From: Stigmatella erecta | Lineage (GTDB): Bacteria > Myxococcota > Myxococcia > Myxococcales > Myxococcaceae | NCBI RefSeq assembly: GCF_900111745.1 | Contig: NZ_FOIJ01000015.1 | Location: 160,155 to 224,154, forward strand | DNA: 64,000 bases | Direction: 5' to 3' | Shown here: positions 16,873 to 26,200 of the stretch, piece after piece | Numbering within the stretch: the first letter of the stretch is position 1 | Layout: every line of letters begins with the position of its first letter | Translations under genes and position numbers: made by a program | The notes under the pieces: generated by a model | Database searches by the model: none | What the model was told of the DNA's origin: nothing | What the model saw: only the letters and a program-made list of their open reading frames with translations

Positions 16873-18162
16873 ATGCGCCGCGTCCTGTCTTCGCTCGTCC
16901 TCTCCTCGCTCCTCGGCTGCGGGGGTGAGCTCACCTCCGAGGCGCTGGGCACCTCGGACGCCGCCCTCGCGGCCCCCGTGCTCGCCAGCCCTCCGCAGGC
17001 CACGGTGGATCAGGCCATCGCCGCGCCCCTGGGCTGGTTCGGCGTCAACGCCTCCGGGGAGCGCTACTGCTCCAACTGCAACGGCCAGTCCATCCTCCTG
17101 GCCATCGCGTCCTTCAAGGGGAACACCGGCGCGGACGCGCGGCTGCTCCAGCAGATCCGCTACGTCATCGGCAACAACCGGGACCCCTTCGGCAACGGCG
17201 GCTACATGGCCCAGCACGAGCGGATGATGACGGGCATGTTCGCCATCGCCAAGAGCACCCCGCGCGTCTGGAACCTGCTCACCGCCGCCGAGAAGACGAA
17301 GGTGGACCTCATCATGAAGGCCACGCTGGTGGGCTCGGCCTACACCACCTCCGACACCAGCTACCTGAACGGCGCCGTGCCCACCGGCATCGATGGCGAC
17401 ACCAACCTCAACCGCGGCTGGAACCCCAACTACCAGGAGGGCATGGTCGGCGCGATGCTCGTCTCCACGCTCTACCTGGGAGGCCGCACCGCCACCGACA
17501 CGTTCCTCAATGGCTATCAGCACGCCGCGTTCGTCTCCCAGCTCAACGCCGCGGGCCTCACCCACCTGGCCGCCGTGTTCAACACGAACGTGAGCAACCC
17601 GGCCTCCGGCGCCCCCAGCGCCACGAAGATTCAGAACGCCATCAAGAACTACCGCTACAAGGGGCTCGCGCTCGACCAGCTCTTCGACATCTACGTGCTC
17701 TTGGCCAACAACACCTTCAGCACCCCCGTCGACTGCGGCCTCAACAACGGCGCCGGCGTGCTCCTGAGCACGGGCGAGCGCTCCGGCTACCTCACCGCCG
17801 GCTGCGCGGAGCTGCCCAACAAGGGCAAGGTGGGCCAGCTCAAGGAGTTCCGCTCCAACGACGCCAACGGCGAGCGCAGCGCCACCTTCTATGCCTATGA
17901 CGGCTTCAAGCCGGACCTCATCAACCACGCGGTGCTCATGGCCTACGGCGCCATGCCCGCGGGCGCCACCACCACCGCGGTGGTGAACCGCATCGCCGTG
18001 GGCGCCACGGACCTGTTCTTCAAGGTGGGCAAGGGCTACCGCAACTACGCCAAGGGCAAGGACTACGGGCTCTACCAGCTGCCGGCCAACGGCATCGGCA
18101 ACGGCTTCGAGTACAACCGTCCGCTCTGGGAGAAGGTCATCGCTCCGGCCCACGGGCTCTGA
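16873..18162 (+). CDS. Lipoprotein of unknown function, alpha-helical
   Basis: A 429-residue lipoprotein starting at ATG 16873 with an AGGAG site. The signal MRRVLSSLVLSSLLGC gives lipidation at Cys16. The body is largely helical with conserved-looking patches: GWFGVNASGERYCSNCNGQS, YMAQHERMMTGMFAIAK, RGWNPNYQEGMVGAMLVSTLYLGG, KNYRYKGLALDQLFDIYVLL. The arrangement recalls the alpha/alpha-toroid folds of some polysaccharide lyases, but I cannot see a diagnostic catalytic motif and treat this as a guess. It stands alone, with a hairpin just after its stop. Confidence 0.7.
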   Translation: MRRVLSSLVLSSLLGCGGELTSEALGTSDAALAAPVLASPPQATVDQAIAAPLGWFGVNASGERYCSNCNGQSILLAIASFKGNTGADARLLQQIRYVIGNNRDPFGNGGYMAQHERMMTGMFAIAKSTPRVWNLLTAAEKTKVDLIMKATLVGSAYTTSDTSYLNGAVPTGIDGDTNLNRGWNPNYQEGMVGAMLVSTLYLGGRTATDTFLNGYQHAAFVSQLNAAGLTHLAAVFNTNVSNPASGAPSATKIQNAIKNYRYKGLALDQLFDIYVLLANNTFSTPVDCGLNNGAGVLLSTGERSGYLTAGCAELPNKGKVGQLKEFRSNDANGERSATFYAYDGFKPDLINHAVLMAYGAMPAGATTTAVVNRIAVGATDLFFKVGKGYRNYAKGKDYGLYQLPANGIGNGFEYNRPLWEKVIAPAHGL

Positions 18163-18176
18163 GGCCCGCGGGCCCG

Positions 18177-18200
18177 CGGCCGCCTCACGCCAGGCGGCCG
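18177..18200. terminator. GC-rich hairpin between convergent genes
   Basis: A 9-bp perfect stem (18177-18185 with 18192-18200, loop CACGCC) lies 15 bp after the stop of the lipoprotein gene and overlaps the stop of the convergent propeller gene. There is no T-tract, so it may only slow polymerase or protect 3' ends. Confidence 0.4.
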
Positions 18201-19102
18201 TACACCGTGCCCCGCAGGTCCGTGCCCAGCCCGTGCGGGCCCGCGATGTCCACGTGCGCGCCCAGCTCGTGCTTCTGCGCGGACCACGTCTTGCCGCCGT
18301 CCTCGCTCACGTGCACCGTGGGCTCCACGCCCTTGCTGGGATCCGTGTTGCGCGTCAGCACCCGCACGCGCGTGCCCTCCACGGTCAGCCGCAGCGGCTC
18401 CCGGCCCACGGGCAGCGCCGACAGCCAGCGCACCTCCCCGCCACGCCGCTCGCCCAGCCGCGCCTGGAGCCCCTCGGCGGCCACCACGTACGTGCCGTCC
18501 ACGTCCACCAGCCGCGCGCCCGCGGACTCCCGGCCCCACGTGGCGCCGCCATCGCGCGTGAGCATCAGGCCCTTGCCCAGCACCGCCGGGCCCTGCTCCG
18601 TGCGCCGCAGCCGCTCCGCGTGCGGGTTGCGCTCACCCTCCAGCTCCACCTCTTCCCACGTGGCGCCGCCATCCAGCGTCCGGCCCAGGAAGTACGCCCC
18701 CAGCACCCAGAGCTCCTGCGCGCTCACCGCCAGCACCTGCACGGCGCTCGGCGCGGGCACCGGGCCCCGCACGCCCCACTGGCGGCCGCCGTCCGTGGAC
18801 ACGAGCAGGTGGTAGTCCGAGCCCGAGCCCGAGGCCTTCAGCGTGGCGCCCAGCGCCGCGCACAGCGCCCCATGGCAGTCGAGGGCTTGAATCCAGCCAG
18901 GGCCCTCGTAGACGCGCTCCAGCCCCTGGGCCGTGGCCCGGTACAGGTGCGCGCGCCGGGCCCGCATGCGGTCCTGCAGCGCGCCGGCCGTGGGCTCCGC
19001 CACCGCGCTCACCAGCCCGAAGCCGTCCCGGCTGGCGGCCACGGACCCTGCCCGCAGTCCCTCCGCCAGCGCTCCCCGCTTCTCCCAGAGTGTCTCCGCC
19101 AC
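18185..19102 (-). CDS. Asp-box (BNR/YCF48-like) beta-propeller protein
   Basis: A 305-residue protein beginning at GTG 19102 with a GAGAGGA site. Four Asp-box turns are visible: STDGGRQWG, TLDGGATWEE, TRDGGATWGR and SEDGGKTWSA, spaced as in sialidase/BNR or YCF48-type propellers. No signal peptide, lipobox or sialidase catalytic residues (RIP motif, catalytic Asp/Tyr) are seen, so a binding or scaffold role is more likely than glycosidase activity. It lies alone between convergent and same-strand neighbours. Confidence 0.75.
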   Translation of the reverse strand: MAETLWEKRGALAEGLRAGSVAASRDGFGLVSAVAEPTAGALQDRMRARRAHLYRATAQGLERVYEGPGWIQALDCHGALCAALGATLKASGSGSDYHLLVSTDGGRQWGVRGPVPAPSAVQVLAVSAQELWVLGAYFLGRTLDGGATWEEVELEGERNPHAERLRRTEQGPAVLGKGLMLTRDGGATWGRESAGARLVDVDGTYVVAAEGLQARLGERRGGEVRWLSALPVGREPLRLTVEGTRVRVLTRNTDPSKGVEPTVHVSEDGGKTWSAQKHELGAHVDIAGPHGLGTDLRGTVYGRLA

Positions 19103-19159
19103 GCTCTATCCTCTCGCCTGGAGCCGTTCGCCGGTTCGAGGATGCCAGCCCACCCCGTC

Positions 19160-19951
19160 TCAGGGAAGCCGCAAGCTCGGCAGCGGCAACAGCGGCGGCA
19201 GCGGCAACTTCGGCAGCTTGAAGTTCTTGCGGAAGTCGTCCAGCGCCTGGCCGAGCTGCTTGAAGGACTCCTCGCCGATGCGCGCCACGTCCTCCGGCTT
19301 CAGCCGGCCCAGCACGTCGGCGATCTGCTTCACGCCGTCCTTGTTCAGCAGGTCGCGGAACTCGGGCGTGGAGGCGATCTTCACCAGATCCTGCGCGGGC
19401 AGCTCGAACAGGCCCGACTTCACGTACGCGTCCGCGTGCGTGTCATAGGCGAACTGGCGGAAGGCCTCCGGGTCGCGCTCGAGCTGGGCGAACGCCGCCG
19501 GGTCCTCCATCCGCTTCGTCTCCATGGCGTCCTGGAGCGCCTTGAGCGTCCGGTCGCGCCACTTCAGCCCCTCGGGGGACAGGTCCTTGGGCCCCAGGCT
19601 GGCGAACTTCTCGGCGTACTTGTTGCCGTAGCCCAGGTAGTAGTCCGGCGGCTTCTGGCCCGGGTTGCGCCGCACGAAGTCCTCCTGGCGCTGCCGGTAG
19701 TAGTCCATCTGCCCGGTGCGGACCTCGGCGGGGACGTCCTTCGTCCCGCGCGCCTGGGCCGTGCCGCCCGCGCTGCCCCGCGCCAGCTTCGGCGCGGACT
19801 CGAAACCATCGTTGGTGCCTACAGGTGAGGACTGCCGGGAGGCTGCCCCGCGCGCTTGGGGTTGAGACGATTCCTTGGAGCCCGTGGACTTGGGGGTCTC
19901 CAGTTCGCCCTGCTTGGGACGGACGGGTCCGCCGTTGCCGTTGACGCGCAT
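19160..19951 (-). CDS. Unknown protein with disordered N-terminus
   Basis: A 263-residue protein; ATG 19951 is preceded by GAGGAG. Residues 1-85 are Ser/Gln/Lys/Gly-rich and probably disordered, and contain TNDGFESAPKL, similar in pattern to VQDGFSDGPAL in the glycine-rich protein at 4816-5478. The middle (~90-235) is helical and charged (YYRQRQEDFVRRNPG, YAEKFASLGPKDLSPEG, LKPEDVARIGEESFKQLGQAL). The C-terminus is Leu/Pro-rich (LPKLPLPPLLPLPSLRLP). No known domain recognised. Confidence 0.65.
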   Translation of the reverse strand: MRVNGNGGPVRPKQGELETPKSTGSKESSQPQARGAASRQSSPVGTNDGFESAPKLARGSAGGTAQARGTKDVPAEVRTGQMDYYRQRQEDFVRRNPGQKPPDYYLGYGNKYAEKFASLGPKDLSPEGLKWRDRTLKALQDAMETKRMEDPAAFAQLERDPEAFRQFAYDTHADAYVKSGLFELPAQDLVKIASTPEFRDLLNKDGVKQIADVLGRLKPEDVARIGEESFKQLGQALDDFRKNFKLPKLPLPPLLPLPSLRLP

Positions 19952-20203
19952 GGGAAAAACTCCTCACTCTGTGTTCGGCCCACCTCGTGAAGGCATGGGC
20001 GGTTGATCCTCGACTCCCATTGTCTCACCAGCCGGGGGGAAGTTGCCTGGGATCACCCCGAAAACTTCGCGCTGGGGTGAACTGGACCCTCCGTGCGCCT
20101 ATCCCACACTGTGGGCAAGGCCTGGGAAGTCCTGGAATGGCCGCTTGCGAAAGCGTCCGGGGGCGGGGAACCTCGTGGGGGCAGGCTGCCGAAGGGGGCG
20201 CAT

Positions 20204-20587
20204 GTGCGACGGGTGTTGGTGCTCGAGGATGACAACGATCTCAGGACCCTTCTGTGCGACATGCTGGTGCTGTCCGGCGCGGAGTCCTGCGTGAGCGCGC
20301 GCTCCTTCGAGGAGCTGGGCCGGCAGCGCGAGCAGGTGGCCGGGTGTGTGCTGGCGCTGCTGGACGTGAACCTGGGCGCAGGCAGGCCCAGCGGGCTGGA
20401 TGCCTACCACTGGCTCCGGGAGAACGGCTTCACCGGGCGCACCGTCTTCCTGACGGGCCATGCCCGCTCCCACCCCGTGTTGGACCAGGCGCGGACGCTG
20501 GCGGACGCGCGCGTGATGACCAAGCCCGTCGGCGCGAAGGAAGTGATGGCGCTGGTGAAGGAGCTGGATGTCCCCAGCAGCTCCTAG
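20204..20587 (+). CDS. Single-domain response regulator
   Basis: A 127-residue CheY-like receiver with no output domain. GTG 20204 is preferred over ATG 20093: it has GAAGGGGG upstream and the receiver fold starts at once (RRVLVLEDDND). Key residues are all present: acidic pair Asp9/Asp10, phospho-acceptor Asp54 in LALLDVNLG, Thr84 in VFLTGHAR and Lys107 in MTKPVG. It should be phosphorylatable. It overlaps by 20 bp the next gene, a membrane protein with a kinase-like dimerisation segment, so the two probably act together. Confidence 0.88.
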   Translation: MRRVLVLEDDNDLRTLLCDMLVLSGAESCVSARSFEELGRQREQVAGCVLALLDVNLGAGRPSGLDAYHWLRENGFTGRTVFLTGHARSHPVLDQARTLADARVMTKPVGAKEVMALVKELDVPSSS

Positions 20588-21473
20588 GCCCCTGGCGTTC
20601 TGGGCCCCGCACGAGCACCCGGTCCGGACCTGGTGGCCGGCCGTCTGGGCCACCGGCCTGACGGCGCTCGCCGAGGTGGCCTACATCTTCATCGACGCGC
20701 GGACGTTCCCGGGGGCCTGGCTGCTGCCCGGACTGCGCGCGCTGCACGTGCTCGAGGCCCTGGGGCTGCTGGGGCTGCTCCTCGCCCACCGGCGGCACCC
20801 CCGGCGCGGGCTGGGCGTGGGCGTCTTCGTGGCGGTGGTGCTGCCCTACCTGGGCCTCTTCGCCGTGGCGGAGGTGGCCATGGCCGAGGCCACGGCCGCC
20901 TCCGGGCAGGTGTGGCTGCCGCTGACGGGCCACCGCCTGCTCATGGTGGGCATCGGGCTGGTGGCCCCCACGGGGCTGGTGCTGGGCAGCGCGCTCATCG
21001 GCGCGTTCGCCCTGGAGGGCGTGCTGCTCTGGTACGGCCTGGGGCTGCACACGCGCCTGGTAATGCCCTGGGAGCCGTGGATCACCCTCGTCTGGGGGGC
21101 CGTGGCCTGCGGGCTGCTCGCCTTCCGCGTGCGCACCCAGCGCATCGAGGAGCGGCTGAACCAGGCGCGCACCGAGGCGGAGTCCCTGCAGCAGCTGGCG
21201 CGGCTGCTGCTCGTGCTGCGCGACGCGGCCAACACCCCGCTCCAGTCCCTGGAGCTGGGCCTCTCCCTGCTCCAGCAGCGCGTGCCCCAGGAGGCCGCCC
21301 TGCTCGGCACCCTGGAGCGGGCCCTGGTGAAGCTGCGCGCCCTCACCCAGCGCATGGGCGTGGCGGACCCCCTGCTGGACTGGGAGACGCAGAGCGAGTC
21401 CTTCGACGTGGACACCGTCCTGCGCGGCCTGGAGGAGTCCCTGGCGCGCGAGTTGGAACGGCGGCGCCAGTAA
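20568..21473 (+). CDS. Membrane protein with degenerate histidine-kinase dimerisation segment
   Basis: A 301-residue protein whose ATG 20568, with an AAGGAG site, lies inside the response regulator gene. Residues ~22-185 hold about six hydrophobic helices; a coiled coil follows (~190-215). The segment LRDAANTPLQSLELGLSLL (217-235) resembles the H-box SHELRTPL of histidine kinases, but Asp219 stands where the phospho-accepting His should be. The protein ends at residue 301 without any ATP-binding (HATPase) domain. It is therefore a pseudo-kinase or adaptor, perhaps a receptor that docks the adjacent receiver. The H-box reading is my inference. Confidence 0.7.
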   Translation: MSPAAPRPLAFWAPHEHPVRTWWPAVWATGLTALAEVAYIFIDARTFPGAWLLPGLRALHVLEALGLLGLLLAHRRHPRRGLGVGVFVAVVLPYLGLFAVAEVAMAEATAASGQVWLPLTGHRLLMVGIGLVAPTGLVLGSALIGAFALEGVLLWYGLGLHTRLVMPWEPWITLVWGAVACGLLAFRVRTQRIEERLNQARTEAESLQQLARLLLVLRDAANTPLQSLELGLSLLQQRVPQEAALLGTLERALVKLRALTQRMGVADPLLDWETQSESFDVDTVLRGLEESLARELERRRQ

Positions 21474-21506
21474 ACCGCCGCGTCTTGGATTAGAACGGCG
21501 CCGCCC

Positions 21507-22583
21507 ATGCACCCCACGCTCATCACCGCGCTGGCCTTCGAGCCACTGGACCTGCCCCTCACCGAGCCGTTCGCCATCGCCACCGGCGCCCAGCACGTGG
21601 CCCACAACGTGCTCGTGCGCCTCACCCTCGCCGATGGCACCACCGGCCTGGGCGAGGCGGCCCCCTTCCCCGCCGTGAGCGGCGAGACGCAAGGCGGCAC
21701 CCTCGCCGCCCTCGCGTCCGTGCGCGAGCTCCTGCTCGGACAGGACGCGCGCGCCTGGCGCCCCCTGTCCGCGCAGCTCACCGAGGCGCTGCCGCAGGCG
21801 CCCGCGGCCCGCTGTGCCCTGGAGACGGCGCTGCTCGATGCCCTGGCGCGCCACCACCGCGTGCCCCTGTGGGTGTTCTTCGGCGGGGCCGGCACCGCGC
21901 TGGACATCGACATGACGGTGACGGCCGGGGACCGCGCCCACGCCATCGCCTCCGCCCGGGCCATCCTCGCCCGCGGCATCACCACCCTGAAGGTGAAGGT
22001 CGGCGCGGGGGAGCCGGCAGAGGACGTGGAGCGGCTCGCCGCCATCCGCGAGGTGGCCCCCCAGGCGCGCCTCTTCGCCGACGCCAACGGCGGCTACACC
22101 GTGGCCCAGGCGCGCGCCTTCCTCGCGGGGCTGGAGCGGGCCCACGTGCCCCTGGCCCTCTTCGAGCAGCCCGTGGCGCCCGAGGACTTCGAGGGCCTGG
22201 CGAGCCTCGCCCACGGCTCGCGCATTCCCATCTGCGCCGACGAGTCCGCCCGCTCCGCGGCGGATGTGCTGCGCCTGGTGCGCGAGCGCGCCGCGCACGG
22301 CGTCAACCTCAAGACGATGAAGTGCGGCGTGGTGGAGTCCCTGGCCATGTGGAACCTGGCCCGCGCCGCCGGCCTGGAGCTGATGATTGGCGGCATGGTG
22401 GAGAGCGTGCTCTCCATGAGCCTCTCCGCCCACCTCGCCGCGGGCCTGGGCGGCTTTCACTACGCGGACCTGGACACCCCCCTGTTCATCGCCCAGCACC
22501 CCTTCCGGGGCGGCTACCAGCAGGAGGCCTCCCGCGTGAGCATCGCCTCGGCCGCCGCGGGCCATGGGGTGGAGCTGGCCTGA
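21507..22583 (+). CDS. Dipeptide epimerase (enolase superfamily)
   Basis: A 358-residue enolase-superfamily enzyme of the muconate-lactonising subgroup. Catalytic features are in place: Lys162 and Lys164 in LKVKVG, metal ligands Asp192 (ADANGG), Glu220 (FEQPV) and Asp245 (CADES), and Lys269 (NLKTMKCGG-type). A C-terminal DLD (321-323, DLDTPLF) is the DxD motif typical of dipeptide epimerases, which bind the substrate's alpha-ammonium group. The likely reaction is L-Ala-D/L-Glu epimerisation in murein peptide recycling, or a related dipeptide; exact specificity is uncertain. It follows the membrane pseudo-kinase by 33 bp and precedes an acetyltransferase. Confidence 0.88.
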   Translation: MHPTLITALAFEPLDLPLTEPFAIATGAQHVAHNVLVRLTLADGTTGLGEAAPFPAVSGETQGGTLAALASVRELLLGQDARAWRPLSAQLTEALPQAPAARCALETALLDALARHHRVPLWVFFGGAGTALDIDMTVTAGDRAHAIASARAILARGITTLKVKVGAGEPAEDVERLAAIREVAPQARLFADANGGYTVAQARAFLAGLERAHVPLALFEQPVAPEDFEGLASLAHGSRIPICADESARSAADVLRLVRERAAHGVNLKTMKCGVVESLAMWNLARAAGLELMIGGMVESVLSMSLSAHLAAGLGGFHYADLDTPLFIAQHPFRGGYQQEASRVSIASAAAGHGVELA

Positions 22584-22632
22584 GGGGCCCCTCGGGCAGC
22601 GCCCCGGCCTTCCGTGGTAATGTGCCGTCCCC

Positions 22633-23106
22633 ATGGGGGCGCACACAGGCGGGGTCGAGATCATCCGCGCCACCCAGCCGTGGCAGGTGCAGCAGGCCCG
22701 GACCCTCGTGCTCGAGTACGCCGCCGCGCTCGGCATCCACCTGGACTTCCAGGACTTCACCCGGGAGATGCACGGCTTTCCCGCGGACTACGCGCCGCCC
22801 GGGGGCTGCCTGTTCCTCGCCACCGGGGACCATGGCCCCGTGGGGTGCGTGGCCCTGCGCCCCCTGGCCCCCGGCCTCTGCGAGATGAGGCGGCTGTACG
22901 TGCGCGTGCGGCACCGCGGCCAGGGGCTGGGCCAGCGCCTGGCGCGCGCCATCCTCGAGGAGGCCCGCGCGCTGCGCTATGCCGCCATGCGGCTGGACAC
23001 CCTGCCCACCATGCACGCGGCCATCGGCCTGTGCCAGGACCTCGGCTTCCAGCCCCTCGTGCCCGCCCCCACGGGCCCCCCGCGCTTCTTCGAGCTGAAG
23101 CTCTGA
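22633..23106 (+). CDS. GNAT-family N-acetyltransferase
   Basis: A 157-residue acetyl-CoA-dependent acyltransferase. The acetyl-CoA loop is clear (RRLYVRVRHRGQGLGQRLARAI), with preceding strand GCVALRPLAPG and the C-terminal LDTLPTMHAAIGLCQDLGFQP typical of small GNATs. The substrate is unknown. It lies 49 bp after the epimerase, so co-transcription is likely, and a strong hairpin follows its stop. Confidence 0.9.
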   Translation: MGAHTGGVEIIRATQPWQVQQARTLVLEYAAALGIHLDFQDFTREMHGFPADYAPPGGCLFLATGDHGPVGCVALRPLAPGLCEMRRLYVRVRHRGQGLGQRLARAILEEARALRYAAMRLDTLPTMHAAIGLCQDLGFQPLVPAPTGPPRFFELKL

Positions 23107-23122
23107 GGCCCTGAAAAGCCAA

Positions 23123-23156
23123 GGGCGCGCGGCCTCCCGGAGGAAGCCGCGCGCCC
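23123..23156. terminator. Hairpin terminator between convergent genes
   Basis: An 11-bp perfect stem (GGGCGCGCGGC at 23123-23133 with its complement at 23146-23156, 12-base loop) lies between the acetyltransferase and the 1514-aa lipoprotein gene. The minus-strand side is followed by TTGGCTTTTC, so it may work best for the lipoprotein transcript. Confidence 0.75.
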
Positions 23157-23202
23157 GGACCTGCTCAGGAAGGGCCCCCGGAGGAGCCCTCCCGGTCGTT
23201 GC

Positions 23203-26200
23203 CTAGCGCTTCTGGCTCACGGTGTTGTTGGGGCAGCCGGGGTTCGGCAGGGGCGCGTGGTGGCCCTCGGCGTTGCCCGTCAGCGACTTGGCGTAGATGC
23301 CGCCATCCCAGCTTCCGTTCGAGAAGAAGATGCGCGCGTCGGGCGCCAGCACCGTGCCGTGGATGCCGTAGCCGTTGGCGGTGATGCTCGTGGCGTCCAC
23401 GTAGTTGAACAGCACGTTGTTGCCCGCGTACTCGCGGCCGCCCTTGAGGGTGACCGACGGGCCGCGCACGTTGATGACCGCCACGGACGTGGTGGACACG
23501 CCGCGGATGATGAGCTGCGTGGTGCGCGACAGATCCGCCGCGCTCACCTCGAACACCTCCAGGCCCGACTCGACGTTCGTGCCCTGCAGGGTGAGGACGT
23601 TCCAGGGCGGAGCCTGGGTCTCACCCGTGGCGGGCAGGCTCGCCAGCTGGTTGGACAGCGCGCGCAGCTGGGTGCCGCGGGCCGCGAAGTTCACCGGGGT
23701 GCCCTGCGTGGCGCTGCCGCCCTGCAGGTAGTCCACGTGGCTGGCGCTGTAGGTGCCGCCATACAGCGCGGTGCCCCACACGCTGCCGCTGCTCAGCGTC
23801 AGGTTGCCACCAGCGACGATCTTCGGGGCGGAGTCGGACTCCGGCAGCTTCCAGCCCACCGAGAAGTTCGTCATGGAGATGTTGCCACCCGCGGCCACCC
23901 GGCCCTCCAGGTCCGTTCCCTCGGTGTAGTCACCCGTGAGGAACAGGTTGTAGTCGTTGAGCGGCAGCTCCACGCACTCGGGGGGCTCCGGCGGCGCGCA
24001 CACCAGGTTCACCGTCGCCGAGGCGCTGTTGTTGTTCTCGTTGGACTCCACCTCACGGCCCTGGCCGTTGCCCAGGTCGTCGGCCACCGCGAACACGGTG
24101 ACCGCGGAGCCCGTCTGCGACGAGATCTCCAGGGTGACCGTGGCCTCGGCGCCCGCCGCCAGCGAACCCTGCACCGTGGTGACGCCCAGCAGGGCGCCGC
24201 CCGTGGCGGGGTTGCCGCGGTAGAAGGCCACCGGCAGGCCCGCGGCCACGGAGGCCGGACCCGCGTTGCGCACCGTGGCGGACAGCCGCAGGATGGCCCC
24301 GCCGTCCGAGCCCGTGGCGCACACCGCCGCCACGTTCGCCGCCGTCAGGTCCGGCGCCGGAGGAGGCTCCGGGGGCGCGCAGTACAGGCTCACCGAGGCG
24401 GTGGCCGTGTTGTTCGTCTCGTCGGACTCCGTCTCGCGGCCCTGGCCGTTGCCGTAGTCGTCCGCGGACACGGTCACCTGGACCGGGCCCTGGGACTGAG
24501 AGGCAATCTGCAGGGAGACCGCCGCCTCGGCGCCCGCCGCCAGCTCACCCGCGACCGTGGTGACGCCCAGCACCGTGCCACCGCGGTAGAAGGTGACCGG
24601 CAGGCCCGCCGCCACCGCCTTGTTGCCCTGGTTGCGCACCGTCGCGGTCAGCGTCACCACGTTGTTGCCCTCGGTGCCGGCCGTGCAGGCCGCCGCCAGG
24701 TTCGCCGCCGTCAGGTCCGGCGCCGGGGGAGGCGGCGTGTAGCACGACAGGCTCACCGGAGCCGAGGCCGTGTTGTTCGTCTCGTTGGACTCCGCCTCGC
24801 GGCCCTGGCCGTTGCCGAAGTCATCCGCCACCGCGTACACGGTGACGTTGCTGCCCGCCTGGGGAGCGATTTCGATGGAGACGAGGGTGTCCTCGCCCGC
24901 GCCCAGGATGCCCGGGATGGTGGTGACGCCCAGCAGCACGCCCCCGGCGCCCGGAGCGCCCTGGTAGAAGGCCACCGGCGTGCCCGCGGCGGTCGCCTTG
25001 TTGCCCGCGTTGCGGACCACGGTGGACAGGCTCACCACGGTGCTGCTGCCCTCGTTGCCGCCCACGCACACCGCCGTCACGCCCGTGGCCGTCAGATCCG
25101 GCGCCGCGGGAGGCTCGGGAGGCGCGCAGTACAGGCTCACGCTCGCCGAGGTGGTGTTGTTGGTCTCGTTGGACTCCGCCTCACGGCCCTGGCCGTTGCC
25201 CAGGTCATCGGCCACCGCGAACACGGTGACGTTGCCCGCGGCCTGGGGAGCGATCTGCACGGAGACCACCGCCTCGGCACCCGCCGCCAGCGGCTCCGGC
25301 AGCGCCGTCACGGACAGCAGCGTGCCGCCCGCGGCCGGGTTGCCCCGGTAGAAGGCCACCGGCAGGCCCGCGGAGGTGGCCTGGTTGCCCGCGTTGCGCA
25401 CCACCGCGGAGACCGTCACCACGCTGGAGCCCTCGGCGTCCGGCGTGCACGCGGCCGCCACGTTCGCGGCCGTCAGGTCCGGCGCCGCGGGAGGCTCGGG
25501 AGGAGCGCAGTACAGGCTCACCGGCCCCGAGGCCGTGTTGTTCGTCTCGTTGGACTCCGCCTCGCGGCCCTGGCCGTTGCCGAAGTCATCCACCACCGCG
25601 TACACGGTGACGTTGCCGGCCGCCTGGGGAGCGATCTCGATGGAGACGAGGGTGTCCTCGCCCGCGCCCAGGGTGCCCGGGATGAGGGTGACGCCCAGCA
25701 GCGCGCCGCCCGACAGGGGGTTGCCCCGGTAGAAGGACACCGGCGTGCCCGCGGCGGTCGCCTTGTTGCCCGAGTTGCGTACCACGGTGGAGATGCTGAC
25801 GATGGTGCTGCCACCCTCGCTGCCGCCCACGCACACCGCCGTCACGCCATCGGCCACCAGGTCGGCCGCCGCCGGAGGCGTGCAGCCCAGGGGGATCGCC
25901 GCCGACAGGCCGTTGTTGTTCTCGCGGCACTCCAGCTCGCGGCCCTGGCCGCCGCCGTTGTCATCCGCCACCGCCCACACGACGACCTCGGCGGCCGTCA
26001 GCCGCGGCGGCACCGCCACGGACACGGACGTGTCGTGGCCCGGGGCCAGCACGCCGTTGATGGTGGTGACGCCCAGCAGCGAGCCGCCCGTGGCCGGGTT
26101 GCCCTCGTAGAAGGCCACCGGCAGGCCCGAGGAGATGGCCGCATCGCCCTGGTTGCGCACCTTGGCGGTGATCCGCACGAGCTTGCCGTTGCTCTCGGTA

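Noticed and set aside
20133..20150. Possible sigma-54 promoter (TGG...TTGC) before the response regulator
   Set aside because: The GG and GC dinucleotides are 11 bases apart instead of the required 10, and the flanking consensus is poor.
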